Assembly: GCF_000014565.1 (NCBI RefSeq)
Contig: NC_008268.1
Coordinates: 1,550,001 to 1,614,000, forward strand
Length of the DNA: 64,000 nucleotides
From: Rhodococcus jostii RHA1
GTDB taxonomy: Bacteria > Actinomycetota > Actinomycetes > Mycobacteriales > Mycobacteriaceae
Reading direction: 5' to 3'
The notes beneath the pieces were generated by a model. That model searched no databases and was not told where the DNA came from. It saw only the letters and a program-made list of their open reading frames with translations. This document shows, piece by piece, positions 41,836 to 50,476 of this stretch. The position numbers and the translations under genes were made by a program. The number at the start of each line of letters is the position of its first letter. Positions within the stretch are counted from its first letter, which is position 1.

Positions 41836-43356
41836 ATGGCAAACGTGATCGATCCGGTGTCCCGCCACGCGGACGCCACTCCCGGCAACATCGCGCTACG
41901 GGGCGCGGACAGCACCCTGACCTACGGACAGTTGCGCGACGCGAGCACCCGGTATGCGGGAGCACTCACCCGAGCGGGCCTGTCCCCTGGCAGCAGAGTC
42001 CTCCTGGCCGCACCCTCCGTGCCCGAATTCGTGGTGGCGTATCTGGGAATTCAGGCGGCGGGGTGCGTCGTGGTCCCGGTGAACACGATGTCCACCCGGC
42101 CCGAGACCGAGTACGTCCTCGCCGACGCCGGCGCCGCGCTCGCCATCGTGTGGCACGAACTCGGGCCCGCGATCGGCGACGCCGCGTCCGCGTTGGACAT
42201 CCCCGTCTGGACGCTCGCACCCGGTGCCGCCGCACCGGACGCCGAGCCGGTTCCCGTCGTCGAGCGGGACCGCGACGACACCGCCGCCATCCTCTACACG
42301 TCCGGCACCACCGGGCGGCCGAAGGGCGCGGAGCTGACGGTCGGGAACCTGTTGTCCGGCGGTGAGATCGGCGCCGAATGCAGTCGCGGTTCCAGCGACG
42401 ACCGGACGGGCACCGGGCTTCCCCTGTTCCACGTCTTCGGCCAGGCCTCGGTCATGATGGCGACGTTCACGGGCGGCGGGTCGCTGTCGCTGCTGGCGCG
42501 GTTCGACCCGGCCGCGATGCTCGCCCTCCTGCGACGCGACCGGCTCACGATCATGGCCGGGGTGCCGACGATGTGGAACGCAATGCTCCACGCCGCGGAC
42601 GGCGCCGACTCGCAGGACTTCATCCAACTGCGCATCGCCATCTCCGGGGGCGCGTCGCTGCCGGGCGAAGTGGCCCGCGAATTCGAGTCCCGCTTCGGGT
42701 GCACCATCCTCGAGGGATACGGGCTCACCGAAACCACCGCGTTCGGCACGTTCAACGACATCGACCGCGGCGGAAAGATCGGCTACACCGGACGCGCGGT
42801 GCCCCGGCTGGAGGTCGAGGTGCGGGACCACGACGACACCGCCTGCCCTCCCGGCACCGTCGGCGAGGTGTTCGTGAAGGGGGCGACCGTGATGAAGGGC
42901 TACTGGAACCGGCCGTCCGACACGGCGGCCGTCCTGGACGCGGACGGCTGGCTGCGCACGGGCGATCTGGGTGAGATCGATGCGGACGGGGATCTGCGCA
43001 TCGTCGACCGGGTGAAGGACCTCATCATCCGCGGCGGCTACAACGTGTACCCGAGCGAAGTCGAGGAGGTGTTGTACACACACCCCGACATCCTCGAGGC
43101 CGCCGTCGTGGGTGTTCCCGACGATCACTACGGCGAGGAGGTGGCCGCGGTCGTGGCCACCGTCCCCGGTTCCGGACTGGACGGCGGCGAACTGACCAGC
43201 TGGGCGCGGGAACGACTGTCCGCATACAAGATTCCCCGGATCGTCGCGATCGTCGATTCCCTCCCCAAGGGGTCGACCGGAAAGATCCTCAAGCGGTCGA
43301 TCGACCGGACCGCACTGAAGAACGACGCATTGACCGCAGAAGTACCCGAAAGGTGA
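41836..43356 (+). CDS. Long-chain acyl-CoA synthetase (AMP-forming)
   Basis: 506 residues, ANL superfamily: P-loop LYTSGTTGRPKGAEL (about 150-164), LEGYGLTETTAFG, GDLGEIDADGDLRIVDRVKDLIIRGGYNVYP, and the C-terminal Lys in PKGSTGKILKRSI. Second CoA ligase of the region; it sits between the MaoC hydratase and a reductase, so it likely activates the substrate of this operon. GGAGG 5-10 nt before the ATG; overlaps the next gene by 4 nt. Confidence 0.92.
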   Translation: MANVIDPVSRHADATPGNIALRGADSTLTYGQLRDASTRYAGALTRAGLSPGSRVLLAAPSVPEFVVAYLGIQAAGCVVVPVNTMSTRPETEYVLADAGAALAIVWHELGPAIGDAASALDIPVWTLAPGAAAPDAEPVPVVERDRDDTAAILYTSGTTGRPKGAELTVGNLLSGGEIGAECSRGSSDDRTGTGLPLFHVFGQASVMMATFTGGGSLSLLARFDPAAMLALLRRDRLTIMAGVPTMWNAMLHAADGADSQDFIQLRIAISGGASLPGEVAREFESRFGCTILEGYGLTETTAFGTFNDIDRGGKIGYTGRAVPRLEVEVRDHDDTACPPGTVGEVFVKGATVMKGYWNRPSDTAAVLDADGWLRTGDLGEIDADGDLRIVDRVKDLIIRGGYNVYPSEVEEVLYTHPDILEAAVVGVPDDHYGEEVAAVVATVPGSGLDGGELTSWARERLSAYKIPRIVAIVDSLPKGSTGKILKRSIDRTALKNDALTAEVPER

Positions 43357-44375
43357 ACACCGTGACATCCGTGAACAGGCAGGTCCGACTGGCGAAGCGC
43401 CCGGTCGGCCGTCCCGACGACTCCACCTGGGAGATCACGTCGGAACCGATCCCCGAACCCGCGGACGGCGAATTCACCGTGAAGGTGGACTACGTGTCCC
43501 TCGACCCCGCGATGCGCGGGTGGCTCGACGACGTGAAGTCGTACGTGCCGCCGGTGGCGATCGGTGAGGTGATGCGCACCCATGCCGTCGGCCGGGTGGT
43601 GGCGTCGAAGAACGCGAAGTTCCCGGAGGGGCAACTGGTCTCCGGGCAGTTCGGCGTGCAGGAGTTCGCGCTCTCCGACGGCCGCGGCGCTCTCGCCGTC
43701 GACGAGTCGCTCGCCCCGGCACCGACATGGCTGGGCGCGCTCGGGTTTCCCGGCATGACCGCCTATTTCGGCCTCACCGACGTCGGCAAGCTAGAAAAGG
43801 GCGACACCGTGCTCATCTCGGGTGCGGCGGGAGCGGTCGGGAGTATCGCCGGGCAGATCGCCAAGCTGAAGGGCGCCACCGTGATCGGCATCGCCGGCGG
43901 CCCGGAGAAGTGCGCGTGGCTGACCGAGGATCTGGGTTTCGACGCGGCGATCGACTACAAATCCGAATCGGTCGGGAAGGCGCTGCGCGCCGCCGCACCG
44001 GACGGAATCGACATCTACTTCGACAACGTCGGCGGCGAGATCCTCGACGCCGCACTGGCCCGGCTCCGCAAGAACGCCCGGGTCGCGCTGTGCGGTGCGA
44101 TCTCCGGATACAACGCCACCGACCCGCAGCCCGGCCCGTCCCGGTATCTGTCGCTGCTGGTCAACCGGGCGTCGATGACCGGGTTCATCGTGTTCGACTA
44201 CCTCGACCGGTTCCCCGAGGGCATGGAGGCGATGTCGGAGTGGATCCGCGCCGGGGAGATCGTGACCCGCGAGCAGGTGGAGACCGGGGGCGTCGAGGCC
44301 TTCGGCCGCACACTCAATCTGCTGTTCGACGGCGCCAACACCGGCAAGCTCGTGCTGGAGATCGGCGACCACTGA
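43353..44375 (+). CDS. NADP-dependent alkenal/prostaglandin-reductase-like oxidoreductase
   Basis: 340 residues, zinc-free medium-chain reductase of the CurA/leukotriene B4 dehydrogenase type. Motifs: YVSLDPAMRGWL, LGFPGMTAYFGL, the nucleotide loop ISGAAGAVGSIAGQIAK, and YFDNVGGEILDAAL. These enzymes reduce alpha,beta-unsaturated ketones or aldehydes. GTG start in a GTGA overlap with the CoA-ligase gene; third gene of the plus operon. Confidence 0.9.
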   Translation: MNTVTSVNRQVRLAKRPVGRPDDSTWEITSEPIPEPADGEFTVKVDYVSLDPAMRGWLDDVKSYVPPVAIGEVMRTHAVGRVVASKNAKFPEGQLVSGQFGVQEFALSDGRGALAVDESLAPAPTWLGALGFPGMTAYFGLTDVGKLEKGDTVLISGAAGAVGSIAGQIAKLKGATVIGIAGGPEKCAWLTEDLGFDAAIDYKSESVGKALRAAAPDGIDIYFDNVGGEILDAALARLRKNARVALCGAISGYNATDPQPGPSRYLSLLVNRASMTGFIVFDYLDRFPEGMEAMSEWIRAGEIVTREQVETGGVEAFGRTLNLLFDGANTGKLVLEIGDH

Positions 44376-44463
44376 CAGCACACACGCTCGGAGGGCTCGT
44401 CGCGGCCGTCACCGTACTACGGTGGCGGCCGTACCCGTGCGACGACGAGATGACGAGGTAGGC

Positions 44464-45447
44464 ATGCGCGCGATCACCATTTCACGCTTCGGCGAGGTAG
44501 ACGTCCTCGAGGCGGCCGACCTCGCCGTTCCGGAACCGGGGCCCGGCCAGGTGAGTATCGACGTGTCGCACGCCGCGGTCGGGTTGGCGGACGTCCTCAT
44601 GCGGCGTGGTGAATTCGGTGGGACACCACCGATCGTGCCCGGCCTCGAGGTGGCGGGAACGGTGCGGGAAGTCGGTGCCGGCGTACATCATCTGCGGGTC
44701 GGCCAGCCCGTCGTGACGCTCTCTCGCCCCACCGCGGGCGGTTATGCCGAGGTGTCGGTGGCCGATGCGGCCATCACGATCCCGCTGGATTCCGTCGACC
44801 CTCGCCTCGATGCGGCCGAGGCGGTCGCGGTGGTCCCGAACACGACCACGGCGCTGCTGTCTCTGGAACTCGTGGGCAATGTCGGCCCGGGAAGTCAGGT
44901 GCTGATCCACGGCGCCGCAGGTGCCCTCTCGGGAATCACTGCACAGGTGGCCCGTCGGCTCGGCGCCGCGCAGGTGCTGGGCACGGTCCGGTCCTCCCGG
45001 CGTGCGGCGGAGGCCGAGCGGTACGGATACGACCTGGTGATGTCGAGCAACGGATTCCGCATCGCTCTGTCGGACGCGGGCATCGATTCGGTGGACATCG
45101 TCGTGGACCCGGTCGGCGGCCGGTTGCGCGCCGAGAGCCTCGAGGTGCTGGCGCCGCTGGGCCGGCTTCTCGCCGTGGGCAATGCGAGCGGAGAGGACGA
45201 CGTGCGGGTCGGGGCCAACGAGTTGTGGCTCGCCAACCGCGCCGTCCTGGGTTTCAACGTCGGTGGACTGCTGATGCAGGATCCGACTGCCGCGGAGGCC
45301 GCCGCGCGCCGCGCGATCGCATGGGTGGCCGCGGGCACGGTGAGCATGCCGCACGCCACGCTGCCGCTGGCGCAGGCCGCCGAGGCGCACCGCCTGCTCG
45401 AATCCGGGGACTGCGAGGGCCGGATCGTGCTGACGGTGCCGGACTGA
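44464..45447 (+). CDS. Zinc-free quinone oxidoreductase-like MDR enzyme
   Basis: 327 residues: GroES-like N-terminus with PEPGPGQVSIDVSHAAVGLADVLMRRGEF, nucleotide loop IHGAAGALSGITAQVARRLGA, and VVDPVGGRLRAES. The ATG at 44464 has GAGG about 7 nt upstream. An 88-nt gap separates it from the preceding reductase, so it may be co-transcribed or have its own promoter. Substrate unknown. Confidence 0.88.
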   Translation: MRAITISRFGEVDVLEAADLAVPEPGPGQVSIDVSHAAVGLADVLMRRGEFGGTPPIVPGLEVAGTVREVGAGVHHLRVGQPVVTLSRPTAGGYAEVSVADAAITIPLDSVDPRLDAAEAVAVVPNTTTALLSLELVGNVGPGSQVLIHGAAGALSGITAQVARRLGAAQVLGTVRSSRRAAEAERYGYDLVMSSNGFRIALSDAGIDSVDIVVDPVGGRLRAESLEVLAPLGRLLAVGNASGEDDVRVGANELWLANRAVLGFNVGGLLMQDPTAAEAAARRAIAWVAAGTVSMPHATLPLAQAAEAHRLLESGDCEGRIVLTVPD

Positions 45448-45452
45448 CGGCT

Positions 45453-45481
45453 GTGGGGTGGCTGGATCCCAGCCACCCCAC
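45453..45481. terminator. Bidirectional terminator hairpin
   Basis: Perfect 13-bp stem (GTGGGGTGGCTGG at 45453-45465 against 45469-45481) with a 3-nt loop, between the convergent oxidoreductase and MFS transporter genes. Confidence 0.8.
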
Positions 45482-45499
45482 GCCGCCCGGAAGTGCCGG

Positions 45500-46876
45500 C
45501 TAGTAGAACTGGGCGCCGGGTACGGCGGTGGGATCGTTCCGGACCTCGGCGGTGTTGGTCTCGCGGAGCTTCCACGCGCAGAGGAACGTGACCAGCCCCA
45601 TCAGTGCGACGAAGACGGCGACGAACGTGGTGGTTCCGGTCTTGGCGATCAGCGCGGTCATGATGAACGGAGTGCCGCCGCTCACCGTGATCGCCGCCAG
45701 CTGGTACGCGAGCGACGCCGCCGAGTATCGGACGTTGGGAGCGAACAGTTCACCCATGTATGCGGCGATCGGGCCGTAGGTCATGGACTGGAAGACGCTG
45801 CCGACCGTGACGGCGATGAAGAACAGCAGCAGGTTCCGGGTGTTGATCAGCCAGAAGTACGGGAACGCCCACACGATGATCATCGCCGCGCCGATCAGGA
45901 TCATCGGCCTGCGCCCGATCTTGTCGGACATGTGCCCGGACCACAGCACGACACCGACCGTGAGTCCGGCGCTGAGCAGCGAGATCGCGAGCAGGTCGTT
46001 GCGCTTCATTCCCAGTTCCGCGGTGCCGTAGCTGAGCACGCCGGCAATGGAGATGTAGAACAGGGAGTTGGTGGCCGCGAGCAGGCCGCAGCCGAGCAGG
46101 ATCTTGCGCCAGTGTTCCTTGATCGCCTCCGTCAACGGTGCGCGGACGACGGTCTTGTTCTTCTTCTGCGCCTCCTCCTGCAGGTCCCGGAATTCGGGGG
46201 TGTCCTCGACCTTGGTCTGGATGTAGAGCACCACCGGGAACAGCAGTGCGCTCGCGAAGAACGGGATCCGCCAGCCCCAGCTGAGGAACGCCTCGTTCGA
46301 GATCGCCGCCGTGGCGCCGAGGAATACGAGGTTGCCGAGCAGGACGCCGAAGGAGACGCCCATCTGGCCGAAGGTCCCGGAGAATCCCCGGCGCTTCGGG
46401 CTCGCCGATTCGGTCAGCAGCAGGACGATCCCACCCCATTGACCACCGCATGCGAGGCCCTGGACGAACCGCAGGGCCACCAGCAGGATCGGGGCCGCGA
46501 CGCCGATGGTCGCGGCACCCGGAAGGCAGCCGATGAGGAACGTCGCCAGTCCCATGAACAGCAGGCAGGTGACGACGGCCGGCTTGCGGCCGTACTTGTC
46601 GCCGAAGTGCCCGGCCACGAGGCCGCCGAGTGGGCGTGCGACGAAGCCCGCCCAGAATGTGCTGAACGAGAGCAGGGTGCCCATCAACGCCGACGAGTCG
46701 GGGAAGAAGACGTGGGGAAAGACCAGTGCCGCAGCGGTTCCGTACAGGAAGAAGTCGTACCACTCGATCGAGCTGCCGACGAGCCCCGCCGCAAGCAGTT
46801 TCCGATGTGCACGCTTGCGCGAGACGGCTGTGTCGCCGGCTGCGTCCTTACTCGGCTGCACCGCGGATGTAGTCAT
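45500..46876 (-). CDS. MFS metabolite:H+ symporter (MHS family)
   Basis: 458 residues with about 12 membrane helices. The N-terminal part has SSIEWYDFFLYGTAAALVF, the MFS signature GHFGDKYGRKP between helices 2 and 3, and a second such loop GHMSDKIGRRP. It belongs to the MHS group of carboxylate or metabolite symporters. Given its place beside the CoA-ligase clusters it may import an organic acid. Upstream (46877-47068) lies a TetR-type operator-like repeat and a divergent TetR gene. Confidence 0.9.
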   Translation of the reverse strand: MTTSAVQPSKDAAGDTAVSRKRAHRKLLAAGLVGSSIEWYDFFLYGTAAALVFPHVFFPDSSALMGTLLSFSTFWAGFVARPLGGLVAGHFGDKYGRKPAVVTCLLFMGLATFLIGCLPGAATIGVAAPILLVALRFVQGLACGGQWGGIVLLLTESASPKRRGFSGTFGQMGVSFGVLLGNLVFLGATAAISNEAFLSWGWRIPFFASALLFPVVLYIQTKVEDTPEFRDLQEEAQKKNKTVVRAPLTEAIKEHWRKILLGCGLLAATNSLFYISIAGVLSYGTAELGMKRNDLLAISLLSAGLTVGVVLWSGHMSDKIGRRPMILIGAAMIIVWAFPYFWLINTRNLLLFFIAVTVGSVFQSMTYGPIAAYMGELFAPNVRYSAASLAYQLAAITVSGGTPFIMTALIAKTGTTTFVAVFVALMGLVTFLCAWKLRETNTAEVRNDPTAVPGAQFY

Positions 46877-46931
46877 CCGATCACTCCTCGAGATAGGTCT
46901 TCGTATGGATGTGGGAATGAGACTTTTCAGA

Positions 46932-46971
46932 ACATGACGCCAACTTCAAGTCAGTGAGCGCTTGCTTAGTG
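46932..46971. promoter_or_regulatory. Operator-like region between MFS and tetR genes
   Basis: An imperfect palindrome AGTGAGC-GCTTGCT (46954-46967) is of the kind used by TetR repressors in actinobacteria. Next to it (46932-46952) is ACTTGAAGTTGGCGTCA on the minus strand, a motif with near copies at 41221-41241 and 49394-49410. Probable target of the TetR encoded at 47069. Confidence 0.45.
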
Positions 46972-47068
46972 TGTTTGAATAGCTGTGTGATGTCAATCAC
47001 TCGAGGGGATTGATCTTGCCGGATCCCGCCGGTGCGGACGAAGCTCGAAACGGCGGAGAGGACTACCG

Positions 47069-47695
47069 ATGACCGAATTGCGAGACGACGTGTCCGCGAC
47101 CGAGGAGCCGAGCCCGGGTCCGCCGACATCCGAGGAACGCCTGCTCCGGGCGGCGACGACACTGTTCTCCGACAAGGGTTTCGAAGCCACCCGCACGAGG
47201 GACATCTCCACCATGGCCGGGATGAGCCCCTCCGCGATGTACGTGCACTTCCCCTCCAAGGAGGATTTGCTGTTCCAGCTCGTCCGCCGGTCGAACGAGC
47301 GCGCGCTCGCGCTGGTGCTGGAGGCCGTGGCGCCGTTCACCGACCCCATCGACCGTGTCCGGGCCTTGGTTCGCGAATTCAGCATCATGCACGCCCGGAA
47401 CTTCCGGCGAGCGCGCATCGCCCAGTACGAGAGCAGGCATCTCTCCCCCGACCACCGCGAGGTGGTCGCCGAGACCCGGCTCCAGATCCGGGTCGCGGCA
47501 ATCCGGGAGGTGCAGAACGGGATCGATCAGGGGGTGTTCCTGATCCCCGACCCCCGCGTCGCGGTCCTGGCGATCATGTCGCTCGCGGTGGACATCTGCC
47601 GGTGGTACAGCCCCGACGGTGAATTCACACCGGAGGAGCTGGGCGACATCAACGCCGACCTCGTTCTGCGCATCCTCCACGCACCCGGCTACTGA
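47069..47695 (+). CDS. TetR-family transcriptional regulator
   Basis: 208 residues. N-terminal HTH (about 28-75): RLLRAATTLFSDKGFEATRTRDISTMAGMSPSAMYVHFPSKEDLLFQLV, the standard TetR_N signature; variable ligand-binding C-terminus. Divergent from the MFS gene over a 192-bp region with an operator-like repeat, so it likely controls the transporter and itself. Confidence 0.9.
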   Translation: MTELRDDVSATEEPSPGPPTSEERLLRAATTLFSDKGFEATRTRDISTMAGMSPSAMYVHFPSKEDLLFQLVRRSNERALALVLEAVAPFTDPIDRVRALVREFSIMHARNFRRARIAQYESRHLSPDHREVVAETRLQIRVAAIREVQNGIDQGVFLIPDPRVAVLAIMSLAVDICRWYSPDGEFTPEELGDINADLVLRILHAPGY

Positions 47696-47702
47696 CAGCT
47701 CC

Positions 47703-48341
47703 TCACACGCGGTCGGGGACGCGTAGCGCGTTCGTCCACATCCGCGCGAGTCCGGCGGTCAACTGCTCGAAGGTGAGTGATCTCCGCTCGCTCGGCGGTC
47801 CGACGAAATAGCTGTAGGCCATCCTTCCGACCATGGCGGACAACGCCTTCGACGTCAGCATCGGATCGAGCGACGCGTCGGCGAGACTGCGGTCCTGCAG
47901 ATCGGCGATCGCCCGCGCGTTCCGGCGGTAGAACGTCTCGTCCCGTGAGCGTTCCAGTTCACGGAATGCGGGGTCGACGTGCGCGACCTGCTCGAGCAGG
48001 GCCAGCAGTCGCGCATTCCGGCGGCACGCGTGCAGGTAGGCGCGGATGCTCGCCTCCACCACCGCGTGCACGTCGCCTTCGTCCGCGACCCGTCCCATGC
48101 CGGGATGCAGCAGGTCGTTCTGCGTGACCTCGACGACCGCCGCGAACACCTCCTCCTTGTTGGTGAAGTAGGTGTAGAACGATCCGGTCGAGAGTCCGGC
48201 CTCCTTGCTGATGTCGACGAGACGGGCGTCGAGGTACCCCTCCCGCTCGAACACCACCCGGGCGGCGGCGACGAGACGATCGCGGGTGCGGACGCCCCTG
48301 GCCGTGACCGGTGGCGTGGGTGCGATTCGCGGGCGCGACAT
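47703..48341 (-). CDS. TetR-family regulator linked to the lactonase
   Basis: 212 residues. N-terminal HTH: RDRLVAAARVVFEREGYLDARLVDISKEAGLSTGSFYTYFTNKEEVFAAVV (about 20-70). It starts 1 nt after the lactonase gene ends, so the two are one transcription unit. In R. erythropolis a TetR (QsdR) represses the lactonase gene qsdA; a similar pairing is suggested by this context but not proven. Confidence 0.88.
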   Translation of the reverse strand: MSRPRIAPTPPVTARGVRTRDRLVAAARVVFEREGYLDARLVDISKEAGLSTGSFYTYFTNKEEVFAAVVEVTQNDLLHPGMGRVADEGDVHAVVEASIRAYLHACRRNARLLALLEQVAHVDPAFRELERSRDETFYRRNARAIADLQDRSLADASLDPMLTSKALSAMVGRMAYSYFVGPPSERRSLTFEQLTAGLARMWTNALRVPDRV

Positions 48342-48342
48342 G

Positions 48343-49335
48343 TCAGTAGGGGTCGACGTTCTCGAAGTATCGCCGAGGCACCTCGACCAGCATCTCGGTG
48401 ATCATCTTCTCGGTGACACCCCGCTCGCGGACGTACGGCAGCACGTCGTTCTCGATGTGCAGGTAGTGCCACTGCGGGAGCGCGGCCATCAGGTTGGGGT
48501 CGATCCAGTCGATGTAGCAGGAGGCGTCCTGCGACAGGACCATCTGCCCCGCGAATCCCCGGCGGCACATCTCGACGAGCGTGTCGGCGCGGGCCTCGAA
48601 CGTCGTCTCGAGGTTGATCCCGAACCGGTCCATCCCGAGAACGAAGCCGGCCTCGGCGAGGCTCGTCAGATGCTCGATGTCGGTACTGTCTCCGCTGTGC
48701 CCGAGCACGATCCGGTCCGGCCGCACCCCCTCCTCGTCGCACATCACACGTTTGACGTGCACTCCGGCCTCACTGCCGGGGTGGGTGTGCACCGTGATGG
48801 GAACGCCCGTGCGCCGATGCGCCTTCGCGACCGCCCGCATCACCCGCTCGACACCGGGCGTGGGCCCCTGGTGGTCGATCGCGCACTTGAGCAGCCCCGC
48901 GCGAACCCCGGTGCCGGCGATCCCCTCTTCGATGTCCTTCACGAACATGTCCACCATCGGGTCGGGGACCTCGGCCCCCACGATCGCATCCAGCGCCGGA
49001 CCGCGGTAGTGGAAGAAGAACGGCACGTCGTCGTAGGTGTACAGCCCTGTTGCCGCAACGATGTTCAGCTCGGGAAGCTGTTCCGCGACCCGCTGGATGC
49101 GCGGGATGTACCGGCCGAGGCCGACGACGGTGGGGTCGACGATGGTCCGGACACCCTGCGCCGCCAGCGCGCGCAGCTTGGTGACGGCGTCGGCGACCCG
49201 CTCGTCCTCGCCCCCCCACTCGTCCGGGTAGTTCTGCTGCACGTCGGGCGTCAGCACGAACACGTGTTCGTGCATGTAGGTGCGTCCGAGTTCGGCGCTG
49301 TCGATCGGTCCGCGGACCGTGTTGACTTGGCTCAT
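48343..49335 (-). CDS. Phosphotriesterase-like lactonase (QsdA-like)
   Basis: 330 residues, amidohydrolase TIM barrel. Metal ligands read as His22 and His24 (MHEHVF), carboxylated Lys150 (GLLKCA), His183 (VHTHPG), His213 (LGHSGD) and Asp270 (LSQDAS). The GMDRFGIN segment fits the PLL lactonases rather than true organophosphate hydrolases. Such enzymes open acyl-homoserine lactones and other gamma/delta-lactones. Motif-level resemblance to Rhodococcus QsdA is strong. Co-transcribed with a TetR gene. Confidence 0.85.
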   Translation of the reverse strand: MSQVNTVRGPIDSAELGRTYMHEHVFVLTPDVQQNYPDEWGGEDERVADAVTKLRALAAQGVRTIVDPTVVGLGRYIPRIQRVAEQLPELNIVAATGLYTYDDVPFFFHYRGPALDAIVGAEVPDPMVDMFVKDIEEGIAGTGVRAGLLKCAIDHQGPTPGVERVMRAVAKAHRRTGVPITVHTHPGSEAGVHVKRVMCDEEGVRPDRIVLGHSGDSTDIEHLTSLAEAGFVLGMDRFGINLETTFEARADTLVEMCRRGFAGQMVLSQDASCYIDWIDPNLMAALPQWHYLHIENDVLPYVRERGVTEKMITEMLVEVPRRYFENVDPY

Positions 49336-49393
49336 ACAGACTCGCCCTCTCCGGGTGTGACCGTCGTCATACTCCCGAGCTCAGCGTAGAGCT

Positions 49394-49410
49394 AACTTGA
49401 ACCTGACGTC
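49394..49410. promoter_or_regulatory. Shared ACTTGAA...TGACGTCA element upstream of the lactonase
   Basis: ACTTGAACCTGACGTCA on the plus strand, about 60-75 nt before the lactonase start. Near copies occur before the SDR-headed array (41221-41241) and before the MFS gene (46932-46952). It may be a regulator-binding site common to these promoters. Confidence 0.35.
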
Positions 49411-49415
49411 AACAT

Positions 49416-50082
49416 TTATTCCGGAGTGAATGCACCCCGAGCCAGACGGAATCCGACGTCGTCGATGCGATAGGTCGGGTGACTGCGCCGACGCACGGAG
49501 GCACGGCAACTCCAGTGCTCGTCGAACCACCCACCGCCGCGCAGTACCCGGTACGTGCCGTACACCTCGGGGTCGTACAGATCCCAGCACCACTCCCACA
49601 CATTGCCCAGGGTGTCGTGCAGGCCCCAGGCGTTCGGCTGCTTCCCCCCCCACATCCCGCGACCGGCCGTCGGAGTTGCCGCGGTACCACGCAATCGCGT
49701 CGAGCGGGCCGTACCGCGGACCCGTGGTGCCCGCCCGGCAGGCGCGTTCCCATTCCGCCTCGGCCGGAAGCCGGTACCCGTCGGCCGTGGTGTCCCACAC
49801 GACGTCGTTGCTGGTTACGCGATAGGCAGCGCCGAGCCCGGCGCGCTCGGACAGGGTGTTGCAGAACAGGATCGCGTCCCGCCACGACACTCCGTCGACC
49901 GGCAGCCGCGTTCCCCGCGTCGTGCCCGGCCACTCGCCGGTGATCTCGGCGTACTCTCCCTGCGTCACAGGGTGGACGGCGACCTCGAAGGCATTCAGCT
50001 CAACGCTCCAGCTGCGGGTGGTCCGCCGATCCGACAGCGTGATCTCCCCGGCCGCGACGGCGATCATCGGGCCGCTATCCAC
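49416..50082 (-). pseudogene. Formylglycine-generating-enzyme-like protein, frameshifted
   Basis: Two overlapping frames together give a ~221-residue FGE-sulfatase/SUMF1-domain protein: the first part has VHPVTQGEYAEITG, LPVDGVSWRDAILFCN, YRLPAEAEWERACRAG; the second has NAWGLHDTLGNVWEWCWDLY, RVLRGGGWFDEHW, SCRASVRR and DDVGFRLAR. The frames join at a run of eight Gs (49645-49652); seven would keep the reading frame. Either a true slip mutation or a sequencing error. GTG start at 50082 overlaps the LEH-like gene. FGE-type proteins oxidise a Cys in sulfatases or, in other members, act in different oxidations; the role here is unknown. Confidence 0.75.
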
Positions 50083-50476
50083 CGCCGGCAGCAGCCTGGA
50101 TCGGTGCCATGTCGAAGTAGTCGCGCCAGGTGGTGATCTTGCCGCCGGTGATCTCGAAGACCCCGACGACGGGCAGTTCGACGACGTTGCCGTTCAGCGT
50201 GAACACGTCGATCCGCTCGTTCATCACCACCCCGCTCGATTCCTCGGCGTTGGGGCTCTGACCGCCATCGGTGACCTGCCGGTGCACACGGAAGTCGATG
50301 CCGCCGAACGCCGCGATGAAGCCGGCGACGAACTCGCGGATCGCGTCACGCCCGATGACGGGTTCCATCGGAATGTTGTGGTAAACGGCATCTTCCGCGA
50401 AGTACTCCGCGATTTTCGCCGGATCGGGCTCGATCCACTCGGCGCAGAATTGGGTGACCAGTTGATCCGGAGTCAT
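50075..50476 (-). CDS. Limonene-1,2-epoxide-hydrolase-like protein (NTF2/SnoaL fold)
   Basis: 133 residues, cone-shaped NTF2 fold. The catalytic triad of LEH enzymes can be read: Arg and Asp in MNERIDVF and the second Asp in TTWRDYFDM. LEH-family enzymes open epoxides; the mycobacterial member Rv2740 (EphG) acts on cholesterol 5,6-oxide, notable given the KstR-like sites nearby. ATG with GGAG 8 nt upstream, 4-nt overlap with the CysQ fusion gene. Confidence 0.82.
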   Translation of the reverse strand: MTPDQLVTQFCAEWIEPDPAKIAEYFAEDAVYHNIPMEPVIGRDAIREFVAGFIAAFGGIDFRVHRQVTDGGQSPNAEESSGVVMNERIDVFTLNGNVVELPVVGVFEITGGKITTWRDYFDMAPIQAAAGGG

